NCBI GenBank assembly: GCA_905221605.1
Contig: CAJNDS010002075.1
Span: 274,832 to 294,831 of the forward strand
DNA: 20,000 nucleotides
Reading direction: 5' to 3'
Source of the DNA: Symbiodinium natans
Lineage: Eukaryota > Sar > Dinophyceae > Suessiales > Symbiodiniaceae
Shown: positions 1 to 7,169 of the stretch, one piece after another
Layout of the letters: every line of letters begins with the position of its first letter
Numbering within the stretch: the stretch's first letter is position 1
Translations under genes and position numbers: made by a program
The notes under the pieces: generated by a model
What the model saw: the letters and a program-made list of their open reading frames with translations, nothing else
What the model was told of the DNA's origin: nothing
The model's database searches: none

Positions 1-154
1 TTAGGGTTTGGGGCTTAGGGTTTAGGGTTTAAAACTGGGCAGTTACGCCTACCCTCGACCCTCAGTTCGATGTAGGGCCCCCGCGATTCGAGAAGTGCTG
101 GGATTTAGGATTTAGGGCTTAGGGTTTAGGGTTTAGGTTTAGGGTTTAGGGCTA
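1..154 (+). repeat. Telomeric TTTAGGG tracts at window start
   Basis: Two sense-oriented blocks lie at 1-30 and 102-154, separated by about 70 bp of GC-rich spacer. Units are mixed: TTTAGGG, TTTGGGG, CTTAGGG and GATTTAG, so the block is diverged rather than freshly added. The window starts inside the first block. Confidence 0.9.
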
Positions 155-251
155 AAGTCAGGCAGGGTTTATGCTCTAAAGTGCATTGCTTGCCGACTTC
201 TGACAGGGGCACATGGGCATGATGCAGTCCAAACAACAAACTTGGAGGATC

Positions 252-269
252 GGGGGGGGGGGGGGGGGG
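252..269 (+). repeat. Poly-G tract (18 G)
   Basis: An uninterrupted run of 18 G follows GGATC and precedes AACTCGTCAG. It sits in the spacer 155-328, which otherwise holds no telomeric unit and no gene I can support. It is one of six long G homopolymers in the window; the exact length is likely unreliable because such runs are error-prone in sequencing. Confidence 0.9.
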
Positions 270-328
270 AACTCGTCAGTAATTCTCCAGCAGGTAGGAT
301 CATGAAGTAGGAGTGTCCCTAAGACCTA

Positions 329-371
329 CACCCTATACCCGAAACCCTAAAGCCCTAAACCCGAAACCCGA
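329..371 (-). repeat. Telomeric CCCTAAA tract, degenerate
   Basis: About six units with CCCGAAA and CCCTATA variants. It opens the spacer that carries the open frame at 355-621. Confidence 0.85.
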
Positions 372-621
372 AGCAGAGGCCGGAGGTCAGGCTCCTCAAG
401 TCTTGTGGATGGGCGTACGTGACATTCAGGTCGGCGAACTTGAGGAATCTTGACGATGCGGGCATCGGAGCTGTAGACACTGCAGCCCTCAAGCTTGCTT
501 GCAGCGCAGTGGCTTTTTCATCTTCGGTTGCCTTGTTCGCCAAAATAGCTCGGATTCGCCACATCTTGCGCAGCTGCTGCTTCTCCGGCCCCCTTGATGG
601 CTCAACAACCCTACTTCGCAA
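355..621 (-). other. Unrecognised open frame, possible exon fragment
   Basis: One minus-strand frame is open through the whole non-telomeric spacer 372-644. The 5' boundary codon is TTG, and a TAG lies three codons upstream of it (631-633). The first true ATG is at 562-564 and would give about 70 residues. The middle reads as a charged, helix-prone segment (KQQLRKMWRIRAILANKA then TEDEKATALQASL), more protein-like than other spacers here. The last six residues come from telomeric units, so the frame does not end as a gene normally would. I recognise no family. It may be a captured exon piece or a chance frame in GC-rich DNA; chance is more likely. Confidence 0.15.
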
Positions 622-644
622 CCAGCTGCTCTAGGAACTCTGCA

Positions 645-706
645 CCCTAAACCCTAAACCCTAAACCCTAAACCCTAAACCCTAAACCCTAAACCCTAAA
701 CCCTAA
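645..706 (-). repeat. Telomeric CCCTAAA tract, near perfect
   Basis: About nine consecutive perfect units follow TGCA and end in CCCTAAGGG. Good homogeneity suggests a young or recently amplified block. Confidence 0.95.
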
Positions 707-770
707 GGGCTCTCGAGGTCTCGGGCTTTAGGGACATTCAAGGAAATTTACGGCTATTTCTGGTGAGGGT

Positions 771-860
771 CATTTAGGGTTTAGGGTCTCGGAATATTTC
801 CAAAAAACAGGGAGGAAGAGCCGCAAGGCCCTAAACCCCAAACCCTAAATCCTAAGCCCT
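771..860. repeat. Short opposed telomeric pair
   Basis: Two sense units at 771-787 and a degenerate antisense block at 829-860 flank about 40 bp of spacer. The units point at each other, as two chromosome ends would. Confidence 0.8.
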
Positions 861-965
861 GAACGGCCTAAACGGAGTTCGATAGGGTGTAGGGTGAAGC
901 CGACCTCGTCTACGCTGGTTTCCTGCAGCGCCTTCTGCAGTGAGCCGTCTTCAGCACTTCCTTAG

Positions 966-1084
966 GCTTGGGGTTCAGGATTTAGGGTTTAGGGTTTAGG
1001 GCTAAAGGCTAAACCCGAAACCCTGAACCCTGAACCCCGAACCCTGAATCCTAAGCCCTAAACCCTAAACCCTAAACCCTAAGA
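966..1084. repeat. Convergent telomeric tracts
   Basis: A sense block (966-1003) is followed within about 5 bp by a longer antisense block (1008-1084) containing CCCTGAA, CCCCGAA and CCCTAAA units. The joint reads GGGCTAAAGGCTAAACCC and is not a clean blunt join, unlike the junctions near 3190, 4371, 5484, 7588 and 9226. Confidence 0.85.
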
Positions 1085-1213
1085 GGGCTCAAGGTCTAGG
1101 ATTTCTGGGTTCGGGGGTGGGCATTTCAGGGACCCCTTAGAAACCTCTCGAGCATCGTAAGCCCTGAGCCGGACTCTTGGTATGTGAACTTCTAAGGTTG
1201 CTCCTCAGAGCAC

Positions 1214-1246
1214 TGGGTTTAGGGTTTAGGGTTTAGGGTTTGGGGG

Positions 1247-1283
<37 letters not shown>
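1214..1283 (+). repeat. Telomeric tract running into long poly-G
   Basis: Four sense units (from 1214) pass straight into a G run at 1242-1283 interrupted by a single A at 1249, with 34 consecutive G at 1250-1283. The switch happens inside the GGG of a heptamer, so the homopolymer may have grown by slippage from the last unit. Confidence 0.92.
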
Positions 1284-1286
<3 letters not shown>

Positions 1287-1646
1287 AATTTTGGTTTAAA
1301 GTCTCGAAGATTTCGGGCACCTATGACTCCACTTGGCACCCACTTGCGACATCCCCGATCCTTGCAAGTAGAGTCCACTCTTCTGGATTCGTCCTGGGGT
1401 ATGCCCATAACCATGCAGGGTCATGTGGCGGATCTCGCAAAAGGATCCGGATCATGCCGTCGATCGCATATGTACTCCGGGTGCATGTCCAGGCAATACC
1501 ACATGCGGCGGTTGCCGGGTCTATACGCAGTAGCTGCACATGACAACACAGCGAAATATGGCGTTCCGGTGGTCCCAGGCACCTATGTCGCCCGGGCGCA
1601 TAGCAATGGTCGAGCGACTCCCCTGGCAAGTCGGCCTAGCACTGCC
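1284..1646. other. GC-rich spacer with overlapping open frames
   Basis: This is 363 bp without telomeric units, bounded by poly-G on the left and CCCTGAA units on the right. It is rich in CATG and CGATCG-like palindromes. A plus-strand frame runs from ATG 1323 to TGA 1647-1649 (108 aa), and a minus-strand frame (about 102 aa) overlaps nearly all of it. Two long frames on opposite strands are what GC-rich DNA gives by chance. Neither has a motif, signal peptide or domain that I recognise, and the plus frame stops exactly at the telomeric edge. Confidence 0.4.
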
Positions 1647-1698
1647 TGAACCCTGAACCCTAAACCCTAGCCCTAAACCCTAAACCCCAAACCCTAAT
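1647..1698 (-). repeat. Telomeric CCCTAAA tract, degenerate
   Basis: About seven units with CCCTGAA, CCCTAGC and CCCCAAA variants. Further isolated degenerate units on both strands trail to about 1790. Confidence 0.88.
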
Positions 1699-1859
1699 CG
1701 TGTCTTTGGACAAGCGCTCCGCTTGCACAGCCAGGTCTGGCAGGGTTTGTAGGGTTTTAAGCCTAGACCCTGTAGACCCTAAACCTGCGATCCTCCAAGC
1801 ATCCGAAGCAATGCCCCCACAAAAGCCCTTATCTCGGCCCTTGGCTTCGCCAAGGGGGT

Positions 1860-1964
1860 GTTAGGGTTCAGGGTTCAGGGTTCAGGGTTCAGGGTTCAGG
1901 GTTCAGGGTTCAGGGTTTAGGGTTTAGGGTTTAGGGTTTAGGGTTTAGGGTTCAGGGTTTAGGG
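1860..1964 (+). repeat. Telomeric tract with a TTCAGGG variant block
   Basis: Seven consecutive TTCAGGG units (1867-1915) pass sharply into about six TTTAGGG units. The same T-to-C change in seven adjacent units shows that the block grew by amplification of one variant unit. Confidence 0.95.
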
Positions 1965-2044
1965 TGAACTTGGAACCCTAGCAACAAGTATCTGTTTCTT
2001 AGGAATTAGTACCCAAATAATGAAAACGATTTGAAAGTATCCCT

Positions 2045-2098
2045 AAGTTTAGGGTTGAGGGTTTCGGGTTTGGGTGTTAGGGTTTAGGGTTGAGGGAG
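2045..2098 (+). repeat. Telomeric tract, degenerate
   Basis: Sense units with TTGAGGG, TTTCGGG and TTTGGGT variants. The tract ends at the 27-bp tandem duplication. Confidence 0.85.
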
Positions 2099-2109
2099 TT
2101 GTACCCGAA

Positions 2110-2163
2110 AGCTTCAAAAAACCCAAGAGAACCTCAAGCTGCAAAAAACCCAAGAGAACCTCA
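2110..2163 (+). repeat. Tandem duplication of a 27-bp spacer unit
   Basis: The units at 2110-2136 and 2137-2163 are identical except for one T/G change at the fifth base (AGCTTC versus AGCTGC). The core is AAAAAACCCAAGAGAACC. The second copy is followed by AAAATAGAGGTTGAGGG, whose GAGGTT complements the AACCTC closing each unit, so a small hairpin is possible. Confidence 0.95.
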
Positions 2164-2257
2164 AAAATAGAGGTTGAGGGGGATGGTACCACTTGCACAC
2201 TTGGCAAGACCTACCAGTCGAAGATCACATGAAGCGCCACAGATGCTGAAACATCCA

Positions 2258-2380
2258 AACCCTAGACCCCAAAGCCTCCCTAAAACCTAAACCCTAAACC
2301 CTAAACCCCAAACCCTAAACTCCAAACCCTAAACCCCAAACCCTAAACCCTAAACCCTAAAACCTAAACCCCAAACCCCT
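2258..2380 (-). repeat. Telomeric CCCTAAA tract, mixed units
   Basis: About 16 units in which CCCTAAA alternates with CCCCAAA and CTCCAAA. Part has a two-unit period (CCCTAAACCCCAAA), suggesting 14-bp amplification steps. Confidence 0.93.
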
Positions 2381-2456
2381 TACGGGAGCCCATCTGGAAA
2401 GGCCGCGCAGAACAAGCTCAGAGGCGCAGGCGCTTGAGCAGCTCCAGCCTCGGAAG

Positions 2457-2590
2457 GGGTTTAGGGTTTAGGGTTTAGGGTTTAGGGTTTAGGGTTGAGG
2501 GTTTCGGGTTTGGGGTTTCGGAGAAGGTCTGGGGGTAAGGGTTTAGGGTTCAGGGTTTCGGGGGTCTGGAGTTTAAGGCTTGGGGCTTGG
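2457..2590 (+). repeat. Telomeric tract, perfect then degenerate
   Basis: Five near-perfect sense units (2459-2494) decay rightwards into TTGAGGG, TTTCGGG, TTTGGGG and GCTTGGG forms by about 2600. The gradient of decay has its oldest part on the right. Confidence 0.9.
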
Positions 2591-2660
2591 GGGCTTGGGA
2601 ACTGGAAGCTTCGAGCGCGAGATGTTTGCTTTAGAGGTCTAGGGGATATCGGAGCTCGCC

Positions 2661-2730
2661 AAACTAAACCCTAAACCGTAAACCCTAAACCCTAAACCCG
2701 AAACCCTAAACCCCAAACCTTAAACTTCTT
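2661..2730 (-). repeat. Telomeric CCCTAAA tract
   Basis: About nine units with CCGTAAA, CCCGAAA and CCCCAAA variants. Confidence 0.9.
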
Positions 2731-2792
2731 CAGGTATAGAGGTGCCAGAGGACTACAGTAGAGTATGGGCTATGTGTATACGATCCCAACTC

Positions 2793-2878
2793 AACCCTAA
2801 ACCCTAAACCCTAAACCCTAAACCCCAAACCCCAAACCCTAAACCCTCTAAACCCTAAACCCTAAAGCCCAAACCCGA
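2793..2878 (-). repeat. Telomeric CCCTAAA tract abutting an R1 element
   Basis: About twelve units. The right edge (CCCAAACCCGAAT) runs directly into repeat R1, the same junction type seen at 5624 and 3102 on the other strand. Confidence 0.93.
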
Positions 2879-2955
2879 ATCTCTTAGGGTAGTTACATGG
2901 TCCCTTACTATGGGGCCCTGAAAAGGGGACCCTTCACATACCCCCTGATATACCC
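2879..2955 (+). repeat. Dispersed repeat R1, copy A
   Basis: This non-telomeric segment opens with CTCTTAGGGTAGTTACATGG and continues through CTATGGGGCCCTG to CATACCCCCTGATATACC. The reverse complement of 5545-5624 aligns along almost the whole length (CTCTTAGGGTAGTTGCAGGG, GGGCCCT, ATACCCCTCATAG). Shorter related copies lie at 5762-5801 and 3078-3102. The internal GGTCCC and GGGGACC can pair. Confidence 0.8.
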
Positions 2956-2984
2956 TATACTACTTAAGTGCCCATCGCTTTTCG

Positions 2985-3032
2985 TTTAGGGTTTAGGGTT
3001 TAGGGTTTAGGGTTTAGGGTTTAGGGTTTAGG
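2985..3032 (+). repeat. Telomeric TTTAGGG tract, perfect
   Basis: About seven perfect sense units, then GGGCCATACATC. With the antisense tract ending at 2878 it brackets R1 copy A the way telomeres bracket a linear chromosome. Confidence 0.95.
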
Positions 3033-3077
3033 GCCATACATCAGAACTCTTTAGCAGAGGATAAGGCGCGAGATTAA

Positions 3078-3102
3078 GGGCCCATGAAACTACCCTAGTA
3101 GG
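3078..3102 (-). repeat. Dispersed repeat R1, short copy D
   Basis: Read on the minus strand this gives CTAGGGTAGTTTCATGGGCC, matching the start of R1 copies A and B. The telomeric tract lying to its right abuts the same end and in the same orientation as in those copies. Confidence 0.65.
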
Positions 3103-3217
3103 TTTAGGGTTTAGGGTTTAGGGTTTAGGGTTTAGGGTTTGGGGTTTGGGGTTTGGGGTTTGGGGTTTAGGGTTTAGGGTTTAGGGTTTACCCCAAACCC
3201 GAAACCCTAAACCCCAA
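3103..3217. repeat. Head-to-head telomeric junction at 3189/3190
   Basis: About 12 sense units, including four adjacent TTTGGGG variants (3138-3165), run to GGGTTT at 3189. They are followed without spacer by ACCCCAAACCCGAAACC on the opposite strand (3190-3217). Confidence 0.93.
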
Positions 3218-3296
3218 ATCAGGATCAAGGTGCAGCGACTGCCGTAGCACATCGGTGTCGGAAGAGGATTGCATGACCTTGCTGGGCTTTGGCGCT

Positions 3297-3395
3297 GAGG
3301 GTTTAGGGTTTCGAGGGTTGCCAGGTTTTAGAGTTGAGGGTTTAGGGTTTAGAGGGTTTTGGGTTGAGGGTTTGGAGGTTGGCGTTGAGGGTTGA
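3297..3395 (+). repeat. Telomeric tract, strongly degenerate
   Basis: Sense units with TTGAGGG, TTTCGAGGG, TTTTAGAG and TTTAGAGGG forms. Decay is greater than in the neighbouring tracts. Confidence 0.8.
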
Positions 3396-3539
3396 AGGAT
3401 TCCATGACCTTGATGGGCGTTCGGCTGAAAAAAGTGAAGCTTGTAGGGGTCACACTGTCCAAGGTTCTTTTGGGTTTGGGCTTTCAGCAATGTTGCAGGG
3501 GAGGGGTGGGGTGGGGGGAGGGGGGATGTCGGAAGCCTA

Positions 3540-3614
3540 AACCCTTGAACCCTCCAAGCAGAAACCCCAAAGCCTTAAGAGGTTTAGGGTTTAGGGTTTA
3601 GGGTTTAGGGTTTG
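3540..3614. repeat. Divergent telomeric pair
   Basis: Degenerate antisense units (3540-3570) are followed after a few bases by about five sense units (3579-3614). A G-rich stretch (3496-3524) lies just left. Confidence 0.8.
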
Positions 3615-3684
3615 CATTGTGTCTGAGACTCGCACGAGTGGTCGTCTACAGACGAAGGCCCATGATTGCCATCTTTGGGAAGGC

Positions 3685-3750
3685 AGGGTTCAGGGTTTAG
3701 GGTTAGGGTTTAGGGTCCAGGGTCTAGGGTTTAGGGTTGGCTTAGGGTTA
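3685..3750 (+). repeat. Telomeric tract ending in GGGTTACC
   Basis: About eight sense units, some with indels (TTAGGG, TTCAGGG). The end GGGTTACCG resembles the head-to-head junction sequence, but no antisense tract follows, so it may be the stub of an eroded junction. Confidence 0.85.
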
Positions 3751-3850
3751 CCGAACAATAACAAGACCCTCAACCTGAACACAAAAAACTCACCAGGGGC
3801 AGGTGCTACTGCTTCTCTTGGAGAGCCAATGCAACCGGGTGGCTTGAGGC

Positions 3851-3894
3851 TGAGGGTTGAGGGTTTAGGGTTTAGGGTTTAGGGTTTAGGGTTT
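3851..3894 (+). repeat. Telomeric TTTAGGG tract
   Basis: Degenerate TGAGGG units pass into five perfect units and then TTTCGTGTAACAACGG. Confidence 0.92.
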
Positions 3895-3973
3895 CGTGTA
3901 ACAACGGTTCGAAACTATATGACTTTGATGGCCCCCTTTCTTCAAGACTCGCGAAAGACATGCAAACAACACT

Positions 3974-4040
3974 AGGTTTTAGGGTTTAGGGTTCAGGGTT
4001 TAGGGTTTAGAGTTTAGGGTTTAGGGTACCCTAGCCTAGG
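3974..4040. repeat. Telomeric tract with truncated junction at 4027/4028
   Basis: About eight sense units (with TTCAGGG and GTTTAGAG variants) reach GGGT at 4027 and join ACCCTAGCCTAGG. Only one antisense unit remains. The flank GCCTAGG is shared with the junction at 9226, where the sequence is ACCCTAAGCCTAGG. Confidence 0.88.
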
Positions 4041-4155
4041 CATACAGCGTAAGGTTTTTACTGTGGGCAAAAGAGCGGCCAAGCCCAAAACCAAAAGCCA
4101 TTGCCGCGTGAAGTAGAACTCTGATTCTCGAGACCCCAGAAGCACACACAAAATA

Positions 4156-4220
4156 GCCTGAACCCTGAACCCTAAACCCTAAACCCTAAGCCCTGAACCC
4201 TAAACCCTGAAACCCTATAG
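4156..4220 (-). repeat. Telomeric CCCTAAA tract
   Basis: About nine units with CCCTGAA and CCCTAAG variants. Confidence 0.9.
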
Positions 4221-4279
4221 CCCTGCAGAAGGCCTGCAGAGCTCGAAGCCCTTAGACCCTATGAACACGCGCATTGCGG

Positions 4280-4404
4280 TTTAGGGTTTAGGGTTTAGGG
4301 TTTAGGGTTTAGGGTTTAGGGTTTAGGGTTTAGGGTTTAGGGTTTAGGGTTTAGGGTTTAGGGTTTAGGGTACCCTAAACCCTAAACCCTAAACCCTAAA
4401 CCCT
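4280..4404. repeat. Perfect head-to-head telomeric palindrome, centre 4371/4372
   Basis: Thirteen uninterrupted TTTAGGG units (4280-4370) join TA and then four and a half CCCTAAA units (4373-4404). The centre GGGTACCC is a perfect palindrome that extends about 33 bp to each side. Both tracts are error-free, so if this is an end-to-end fusion it is the youngest in the window. The following sequence, GGGACCCTCGGG, is non-telomeric. Confidence 0.97.
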
Positions 4405-4447
4405 GGGACCCTCGGGGGCATCCAAGTACGGAGGAGGGACCTAGGGA

Positions 4448-4530
4448 ACCCCAAGCCCAAATCCTAAACCCTAAACCCTAAACCCTAAACCCAAAACCCT
4501 AAACCCTAACCCTAAACCCTAAACCCCAAA
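4448..4530 (-). repeat. Telomeric CCCTAAA tract
   Basis: About eleven units, including one CCCAAAA and one shortened CCCTAA. Confidence 0.92.
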
Positions 4531-4604
4531 CACTGTTTTCTCGCTCAGTGCCGCTTGCTCGTCCGCAAGTCTCTTCATCCGCGAGGGTGCCGGAACAACT
4601 TTAA

Positions 4605-4690
4605 CCCCTAAACCCGAAACCCTAAACCACAAACCCTAAACCCTAAACCCTAAACCCTAAACCCTAAACCCTATACCCTGAACCCTGGTC
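4605..4690 (-). repeat. Telomeric CCCTAAA tract
   Basis: About eleven units. The edges are degenerate (CCCGAAA, CCACAAA, CCCTATA, CCCTGAA) and the centre is perfect. Confidence 0.93.
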
Positions 4691-4763
4691 GCTGCTTTGG
4701 GCTTCGGGCTCCTGCGCTCCGTGGAGTGCATTTGAGAGCGCGATGCGCGTGCTGTAGGGAGTT

Positions 4764-4862
4764 TGGGGATTTAGGGTTTAGGGTTTAGGGTTTAGGGTTT
4801 AGGGTTTAGGGTTTAGGGTTTAGGGTTGAGGGTTTAGGGTTTTAGGGTTTTAGGGTTTTAGG
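4764..4862 (+). repeat. Telomeric tract with 8-bp variants
   Basis: About ten TTTAGGG units, one TTGAGGG, then three TTTTAGGG octamers (about 4837-4862). The TTTTAGGG form is the Chlamydomonas-type telomere unit, but three copies beside heptamers point to local slippage. Confidence 0.94.
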
Positions 4863-5242
4863 GGGAGAAGAGAGCGGAATTTAGGGTTTGAAGTGGCACG
4901 CTGGGCAGCAGTTTGGCTTTCAGGTTTTTGGGGGGGAGGACTGTAAGTTGAGGATGCTTTCTTGGTGGCGAGGGGCGTCGGGGGTTAGGAGTTGAGGGGC
5001 TAGGGTTTACCTGTCAAGCACGGCTATCCAGTAGGACAACCCCACTAGGGGGGGGGGGGGGGGGGGGGGGTAACTTTTCTAACTCTAAGTACTCCGTGTC
5101 CACTCTCTAACTGGGGGTTTCCGGTTTCCAAAGATAGGGGTACCATATTGGGGTCCTTATGATAAGGGAATCCTACTATTTGGGGGTCTAAATTGGGGGT
5201 CCCCAATGTTCGGAATATCCAAGTGCCCTTTTGTAACCCGTA
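4863..5242. other. Spacer with poly-G and small palindromes
   Basis: Degenerate sense units trail to about 5010. A run of 23 G lies at 5048-5070. Beyond it are CCTTAT-G-ATAAGG (5155-5167), GGTACC and ATTGGGG-GT-CCCCAAT (5192-5207), a cluster of short palindromes reminiscent of the interior of R1. No gene is visible. Confidence 0.6.
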
Positions 5243-5300
5243 GCGCCCGCAATACCCTTACACAAGACGTGCATACGACATTATATGGGAAGCTCCTTCC
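5243..5300 (-). repeat. Dispersed repeat R2, copy 1
   Basis: Read on the minus strand it aligns without gaps to 7948-8003, about 44 of 57 positions by my count. Shared blocks include GGAAGGA, CTTCCCA and CTTGTGTAAGGG. On that strand a TTTAGGGC edge precedes the element by about 15 bp here and by about 13 bp in the other copy. Confidence 0.8.
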
Positions 5301-5317
5301 TGAAGTTGTCCTTGTGC

Positions 5318-5355
5318 CCTAAACCCTAAAACCTAAACCCTAAACCCTAAACCCC
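5318..5355 (-). repeat. Telomeric CCCTAAA tract, short
   Basis: About five units with one AACCTAAA, abutting R2 copy 1. Confidence 0.88.
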
Positions 5356-5462
5356 TCAGCCTTGAAGCAAGTAGAATACACTTTGGAGTTCATGGTATGC
5401 CTGGCTCTGGCGCTCCGCCACGGGCGTAGGTTTACTGGTGGCCAAAAATCCCGAAGTAGGGT

Positions 5463-5533
5463 TTGAGGTTAGGGGTTTAGGGTTACCCTAACCCCTAACC
5501 CCTAAACCCTAAACCCGAAACCCTAAACCCTAT
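5463..5533. repeat. Head-to-head telomeric junction at 5484/5485
   Basis: Sense units (TTGAGG, TTAGGGG, TTTAGGG) end in GGGTT and join ACCCTAACCCCTAACC on the other strand, followed by perfect CCCTAAA units. The GGGG-containing units near the joint occur on both arms, so the palindrome extends about 12 bp each way with one mismatch. Confidence 0.93.
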
Positions 5534-5544
5534 GGTCCCTGGGG

Positions 5545-5624
5545 TTTATAAGGACTATGAGGGGTATCTAGGGTTCCGCAATAAAGGGCCCATATTCACG
5601 GACCCTGCAACTACCCTAAGAGTT
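5545..5624 (-). repeat. Dispersed repeat R1, copy B
   Basis: The reverse complement aligns to 2881-2955 along nearly its full length. It lies between an antisense tract (ending 5533) and a sense tract (from 5622), the same surroundings as copy A although the element itself is inverted. Confidence 0.8.
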
Positions 5625-5650
5625 TAGGGTTTAGGTTTCAAGTTTAGGTC
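5622..5650 (+). repeat. Telomeric tract, short and degenerate
   Basis: About four sense units (TTTAGGG, TTTAGG, TTTCAAG) trail into TTTAGGTCTGG. Confidence 0.75.
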
Positions 5651-5761
5651 TGGTTAGGTTTTTGTGGGCCTAACCTTCTTGGCTAGTATAGCACCAACCT
5701 TAGAGCTTGAAACTCAAAGGTGAAACGGTCCTTGTCAGTTCAGAACCCTTTCAAGGAAAGG

Positions 5762-5801
5762 TAAGGGACCATACTAGGCAACCATGTAACTTCCTTAGAC
5801 T
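5762..5801 (-). repeat. Dispersed repeat R1, copy C
   Basis: On the minus strand this reads TCTAAGGAAGTTACATGGTT, matching the R1 start (GTTACATGGT identical to copy A). Unlike copies A, B and D, the abutting telomeric tract has the opposite orientation. Confidence 0.6.
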
Positions 5802-5852
5802 AAACCCTAAACCCTCAAACCCTAAACCCTAAACACCCCGAACCCTAAACCT
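5802..5852 (-). repeat. Telomeric CCCTAAA tract
   Basis: About six units with CCCTCAAA and CACCCCGAA variants. Confidence 0.88.
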
Positions 5853-6092
5853 ATGCACGAAATGTCGGTCAACAGCGATTTAGCTGCACTTTGGCAACCC
5901 TGCCAGGGGCCGGCCACAAACCCCTCTCGAAAGACAGGGTTGAAGGTTTAAGGTTTATGGAATCCTAAACCGTAGACCCCAAACTCCAAAGGGTTGTAGC
6001 AGCAGAGCCTTCGGGAACAGACTTCGGGAAAGGGTGGGGGGCCAGGGTTTATGGCTGAGGGACTGTCGTCACTGCCTCTGTGTCTGTGTGCC

Positions 6093-6130
6093 TGGATTTT
6101 AGGTTTAGGGGTTTAGGGTTTAGAGCTTAG
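6093..6130 (+). repeat. Telomeric tract, degenerate
   Basis: About four sense units (TTTTAGG, TTTAGGGG, TTTAGAG, CTTAGGG). The preceding 5853-6092 is a spacer with isolated degenerate units near 5940-5990 and no gene. Confidence 0.75.
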
Positions 6131-6602
6131 GGAGCCTAAACCTTAAGTCCTAAAGGCAAGGAAGGTCGGCGAGGCTATTTATATCAGCGATATGCCTTTC
6201 AGAAACAAGCTGAACAGTTTTTTACCAAGGTTCTGGAAGGATGCTACAGGAGGAACATGTTAAACTGATTCCGAATCAGCACCGGATATCCGAAACCCTT
6301 ATTGTAGGTCTAGGGTTTAAGGGCTTAGTAAGGGACTATAGCTAGAAGGAATTAGCGGCCTATTTAACTCGAATGGGTATTGTGTTGTTTAAACTCTTAT
6401 TGTAAATTAAATTCCAATTGAAAAATTCTGAGGGGGGATTCTTGGTTGGAAAGTGCCTCGGCCCCTGTACGAGGTCGAGGCCGTACAGGACTTGATGGAC
6501 GCTACATCTCCATCTCGTCCTCAGCCTCATTTCCATCCGGGCCTGACAAGGTCTGCAGCATAAATCACCAAAACCCAAAACCTGAATCAAGCCTACTATT
6601 CG
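6131..6602. other. Spacer, partly AT-richer, no gene
   Basis: About 470 bp with one isolated degenerate telomeric cluster (6309-6335). The stretch 6360-6430 is clearly AT-richer than its surroundings. A 76-codon minus-strand frame covers 6360-6590 but has no recognisable motif. TTAGTAAGGGAC at 6325 resembles the AGTAAGGGACC core of R1. Confidence 0.5.
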
Positions 6603-6650
6603 CCTAAACCCTAAACCCTAAACCCTAAACCATAGACCCTAAACCCTGAA
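6603..6650 (-). repeat. Telomeric CCCTAAA tract
   Basis: About six units ending in CCATAGA and CCCTGAA variants. Confidence 0.92.
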
Positions 6651-6752
6651 CTGAAGCCACAGTAGCGCTCAACACACCCAGGCTCCTGCCCCCTACCCCC
6701 CCGTCCCCACCCCTCAGCCCTGAACGATTTGCATACACGCAAGCTCTTAAGG

Positions 6753-6786
6753 ATTTAGGGTTTAGGGTTTAAGGTTTAGGGTTACC
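6753..6786 (+). repeat. Telomeric tract ending in GGGTTACC
   Basis: Four sense units end GGGTTACCTAGATCTACC. As at 3750 and 4027, this is the junction sequence with most of the antisense arm missing. Confidence 0.85.
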
Positions 6787-6862
6787 TAGATCTACCAGCG
6801 CCAGCACCCTAAATCTTCCCTAGCTTGCTAATTAACCACGAGGGTCCCGAGACCTCCTCTAC

Positions 6863-6975
6863 ACCCTAAACCCTAATCCCTAAAGCCGAAACCCTAAACC
6901 CTAAACCCTAAACCCTAAACCCTAAACCCTAAACCCTAAACCCTAAACCCTAACCCAACCCTAAACCCTAAACCC
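6863..6975 (-). repeat. Telomeric CCCTAAA tract
   Basis: About 15 units, perfect over the central ten (6892-6951), with CCCTAATCCC and CCCTAACCCAACC indels at the edges. Confidence 0.95.
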
Positions 6976-7071
6976 TGGCATGGCCTAGGGTGTAGGGATT
7001 AGTCGCTTCGAGGTCCTTGATTCTTGTGGGCCTTGTGGGGAGAGGTTTCCTAAACTTTCAACTATAGAGGC

Positions 7072-7169
7072 TAACCCTAAACCCCTAAACCCCTAAACCC
7101 CTAAACCCCTAAACCCCTAAACCCCTAAACCCCTAAACCCCAAAACCCCAAAACCCCTAAACCCTAACT
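7072..7169 (-). repeat. Telomeric tract made of CCCCTAAA octamers
   Basis: Seven consecutive CCCCTAAA units (7082-7137) are followed by two CCCCAAAA, one CCCCTAAA and one CCCTAAC. An extra C fixed in every unit marks a local amplification distinct from the neighbouring heptamer tracts. Confidence 0.95.

Noticed and set aside
1323-1649. 108-codon frame with ATG and stop
   Set aside because: An equally long frame lies on the opposite strand, it ends exactly at the telomeric edge, and no family is recognisable. Kept only as part of the spacer description.
3188-3882. Frames with repeated GLGFRV or NPKPST peptides
   Set aside because: These peptides are translations of degenerate TTTAGGG or CCCTAAA units, not protein repeats.
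3903-3925. tRNA T-arm-like GGTTCGAAAC
   Set aside because: No A box, acceptor stem or anticodon arm at the right distance; the same applies to GGTTCGAG at 12533.
4837-4862. Chlamydomonas-type TTTTAGGG telomere
   Set aside because: Only three units beside many TTTAGGG heptamers; local slippage explains it better than a different telomerase.
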